Shown here: positions 60,094 to 64,000 of the stretch, piece after piece | Position numbering within the stretch: position 1 is the stretch's first letter | Layout of the letters: every line of letters begins with the position of its first letter | Notes under the pieces: model-generated | What the model saw: only the letters and a program-made list of their open reading frames with translations | What the model was told of the DNA's origin: nothing | The model's database searches: none | Source of the DNA: Burkholderiales bacterium | Lineage (GTDB): Bacteria; Pseudomonadota; Gammaproteobacteria; Burkholderiales; Burkholderiaceae_C | DNA length: 64,000 nt | Assembly: GCA_028868825.1 (NCBI GenBank) | Contig: JAGWTU010000002.1 | Coordinates: forward strand, 62,001 to 126,000 | Direction of reading: 5' to 3' | Translations under genes and position numbers: made by a program

Positions 60094-61368
60094 ATGTCCG
60101 AATTCAAGACATTCATCCGCTCCGGTCATTGGCCGACCCTGGCGGCCTCGTTTCTCTATTTCGATTTCACGTTCGCGATCTGGGTGCTCAACGGCGCGAT
60201 GGGGCCGTTCATCAGCGAGTCCTACGGGCTGAATGCGGCGCAGAAGGGATTCATGATCTCGGTGCCGATCATCGCCGGCGCGCTGATGCGCTTTCCGCTC
60301 GGGCTGCTGTCGCAATACATCGGCCGCAAGAACGCGGCGCTGGTCGAGATGGCGCTCATCGTCGCCGCGCTGGCCTTCGGTTTCTATTTCGTCCACAGCT
60401 ACGACAGCGTGCTCGCGATGGGCGTGCTGCTGGGCATCGCCGGCGGCAGCTTCGGCGTCGCGCTCTCGCTCGGATCGGGCTGGTTCCCGCCGAAGTACAA
60501 GGGGCTGGCGATGGGCATCGCCGGCGCCGGCAATTCGGGCACCGTGCTCGCCGTGCTGTTCGCGCCGCCGCTGGCGCAGCATTACGGCTGGCAGACCGTC
60601 TACGGCCTGGCCGCGCTGACGATGCTGCTGCCGATGGTCGTGATGGCGATCGCCGCCAGGGAGCCGCCCGACCGCGAACAGCAGACGCTGCGTGAGCATC
60701 TGTCCTGCCTGTTCGAAAAGGACGGCTGGGCCTTCAGCCTCATCTACGTCATCACCTTCGGCGGCTTCATCGGCCTGGCGAGCTTCCTGCCGACCTATTT
60801 CCACGACCAGTTCGCCGTCACCAAGATCCAGGCCGGCCAGCTGACGATGCTGGCGACGCTGATGGGCAGCGCCGTGCGCGTCGTCGGCGGCTATGTCGCC
60901 GACCGCATCGGCGGCATCAACACGCTCTCGGGCGTGCTGCTGCTCGTCGCGCTGACGCTGACCGGTTGCGGCTTCATGGGCCATTCGCTGGCGCTGACGA
61001 CGCTGCTGTTCATGCTCTGCTTCGCGGCCCTCGGTGCCGGCAACGGCGCGCTGTTCCAGCTCGTGCCGCTGCGCTGGCCGCTGACGACGGCCGTGGCCGG
61101 TTCGATGATCGGCGAGATCGGTGCGCTCGGCGGCGGCTTCCTGCCGAACGCGATGGGGCAGTCCAAGCAGCTCAGCGGCAGCTATCTCTACGGCTTCCTC
61201 GCCTTCACGCTGCTGGCGCTGGCGATGCTGATCATGCTGCGCTGGGTGCAGATCCGCTGGACGCGCACCTGGGACGAGAAGGGTGGCCGCGCGCGCGCCG
61301 ATGCACCGCGCGTGGCGAACGACCCGGCCTACATGCCTTCGGCCGCCGCGCCGCGCAGCGCGAGCTGA
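60094..61368 (+). CDS. NarK/NasA-type nitrate/nitrite transporter
   Basis: This 424-residue major facilitator has 12 helices and the nitrate/nitrite porter signatures: AGALMRFPLGLLSQYIGRKN in helix 2 and following loop, GIAGAGNSGTVLAVLFAPPL in helix 5, and ALGAGNGALFQLVPLRWPLT in helix 11. The Arg in MRFPLG corresponds to the substrate-binding Arg of NarK. It brings nitrate into the cytosol for assimilation. AGGGA precedes the ATG. The leader with sigma-54 promoter and ANTAR target predicts control by nitrogen limitation and nitrate. It could also be called nasA. Confidence 0.92.
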   Translation: MSEFKTFIRSGHWPTLAASFLYFDFTFAIWVLNGAMGPFISESYGLNAAQKGFMISVPIIAGALMRFPLGLLSQYIGRKNAALVEMALIVAALAFGFYFVHSYDSVLAMGVLLGIAGGSFGVALSLGSGWFPPKYKGLAMGIAGAGNSGTVLAVLFAPPLAQHYGWQTVYGLAALTMLLPMVVMAIAAREPPDREQQTLREHLSCLFEKDGWAFSLIYVITFGGFIGLASFLPTYFHDQFAVTKIQAGQLTMLATLMGSAVRVVGGYVADRIGGINTLSGVLLLVALTLTGCGFMGHSLALTTLLFMLCFAALGAGNGALFQLVPLRWPLTTAVAGSMIGEIGALGGGFLPNAMGQSKQLSGSYLYGFLAFTLLALAMLIMLRWVQIRWTRTWDEKGGRARADAPRVANDPAYMPSAAAPRSAS

Positions 61369-61393
61369 AATGAAGAACGCCGGCGGCGCGCGC

Positions 61394-63100
<1,707 letters not shown>

Positions 63101-63144
63101 CGCCGCATTGTCGCCAGTGCGGCCCTGCACCAAGGAAGATACGC

Positions 63145-64000
63145 ATGAAGAAAGCCCAACTCGTCCTCGTCGGCAACGGCATGGCCGGCGTGCGCACGCT
63201 CGAGGAGCTGATCCGCATCGCCCCCGATCTGTACGAGATCACGGTGTTCGGCGCCGAGCCGCATCCGAACTACAACCGCATCCTGCTGTCGCCGGTGCTC
63301 GCCGGCGAGCAGCGGATCGACGAGATCATCCTCAACCCGTTGTCCTGGTACGCGGAGAACGGCATCACGCTGCACAAGGGCACGAAGGTCGATCGCATCG
63401 ACCGCATCCACCGCCGCGTCATTGCCGCCGACGGCACCGAGTGCGCCTACGACCGCCTGCTGATCGCCACCGGTTCGAACCCCTTCATCCTGCCGGTGCC
63501 GGGCCGTGACCTGGAAGGCGTGATCGGCTACCGCGACATCGCCGACACGCAGGCGATGATCGCCGCGGCCGAGAAATACCGCCACGCGGTCGTCATCGGC
63601 GGCGGCCTGCTCGGCCTCGAGGCCGCGCATGGCCTGCTCAAGCGCGGCATGCAGGTCACCGTCGTCCACATCATGCCCTGGCTGATGGAGCGCCAGCTCG
63701 ACGACGTGGCGGCCAGGATGCTGCAGAAATCGCTCGAGGAGCGCGGCATCCGCTTCCTCATCGGCGCGCAGACCGACAGCCTGATCGGCGGCGAGGACGG
63801 AAGGGTGATGGCCGTGCGCTTCAAGGACGGCAGCGAGATCCCGGCCGACCTCGTCGTGATGGCCGCCGGCATCCGTCCGAACACCACGCTGGCCGAGGCC
63901 GCGGGGCTGCATTGCCAGCGCGGCATCGTCGTCAGCGACACGATGCAGACCGTCACCGACCCGCGCATCTACGCCGTCGGCGAATGCGCGAGCCATCGCG
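63145..64000 (+). CDS. nirB: Assimilatory nitrite reductase large subunit NirB (partial, C-terminus outside window)
   Basis: The first 285 residues are visible. They form an FAD/NAD(P)H pyridine nucleotide-disulfide oxidoreductase domain: LVLVGNGMAGVRTLEELIRI as the FAD Rossmann motif, YNRILLSPVLAGEQ, LLIATGSNPFILPVPGRDL, VVIGGGLLGLEAAHGLLKRG as the NAD(P)H motif, and TDPRIYAVGECASH. The full protein (about 800 residues or more) adds a [2Fe-2S] and sirohaem/4Fe-4S module that reduces nitrite to ammonium. The ATG has an AAGGAAG site. It follows narK functionally but has its own start region next to the kinase gene. Confidence 0.93.
   Translation, partial: MKKAQLVLVGNGMAGVRTLEELIRIAPDLYEITVFGAEPHPNYNRILLSPVLAGEQRIDEIILNPLSWYAENGITLHKGTKVDRIDRIHRRVIAADGTECAYDRLLIATGSNPFILPVPGRDLEGVIGYRDIADTQAMIAAAEKYRHAVVIGGGLLGLEAAHGLLKRGMQVTVVHIMPWLMERQLDDVAARMLQKSLEERGIRFLIGAQTDSLIGGEDGRVMAVRFKDGSEIPADLVVMAAGIRPNTTLAEAAGLHCQRGIVVSDTMQTVTDPRIYAVGECASHR

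Overview
The window is about 70% G+C, with tightly packed genes, many 1-4 base start/stop overlaps and strong third-position G/C bias. Gene content points to a Burkholderiales betaproteobacterium of the Rubrivivax/Leptothrix/Methylibium type: a bio operon, a NAD-reducing hydrogenase, liv ABC transport, an HU-like protein with a Lys/Ala tail, and nitrate assimilation genes beside a PP2C-kinase fusion. This is an inference from gene families and base composition. No rRNA, tRNA, CRISPR array, insertion sequence or prophage was seen.

Regions 1-14.6 kb: a CoA-linked acid catabolism set (MmgE/PrpD, family III CoA-transferase, acyl-CoA dehydrogenase) divergent from a zinc alcohol dehydrogenase; a DHA2-type exporter coupled to a ModA-like binding protein without a signal peptide; a TrpB2-type tryptophan synthase beta; a DUF5666 lipoprotein; a putative Na+/H+ antiporter; DsbA; a tiny lipoprotein; an OPT transporter; and a FlxA-like protein. 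Regions 14.6-24.1 kb: an uncharacterised three-gene cluster (TPR/ATP-grasp ligase, class V PLP enzyme, DAP-decarboxylase-like PLP enzyme), then a minus-strand operon livK-H-M-G-F-hemerythrin-marR.

Regions 24.2-35.1 kb: a LuxR solo followed by a 25-residue ORF, a lux-box-like 20-mer and a diguanylate cyclase; bioB-A-D-F; a TPR-GGDEF protein; a DUF3761 protein; and an HU-like protein. Regions 35.1-43.6 kb: hoxFUYHW for a cytoplasmic NAD-reducing [NiFe] hydrogenase behind a perfect FNR/ANR box, two small exported proteins, queC, an isoprenylcysteine-methyltransferase-like protein, a GST and a GNAT.

Regions 43.8-53.2 kb: a four-gene operon of TonB receptor, exported CobN-like chelatase, TolQ/ExbB-like channel and DUF2149 protein. 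It matches the core of the Bacteroidetes hmuRSUV haem-dechelatase system. A HisKA_2 kinase and ANTAR response regulator lie divergent to it. Regions 53.3-64 kb: an EXORDIUM/PHI-1-like secreted protein, a tautomerase, pyruvate carboxylase, and the start of a nitrate assimilation locus. In that locus a cytosolic ANTAR regulator carrying NarX-like P-box motifs faces narK. Between them lie a sigma-54 promoter, a two-hexaloop ANTAR target RNA and a terminator, the same logic as Klebsiella NasR/nasF. A PP2C-Ser/Thr kinase fusion and nirB (cut by the window end) follow.
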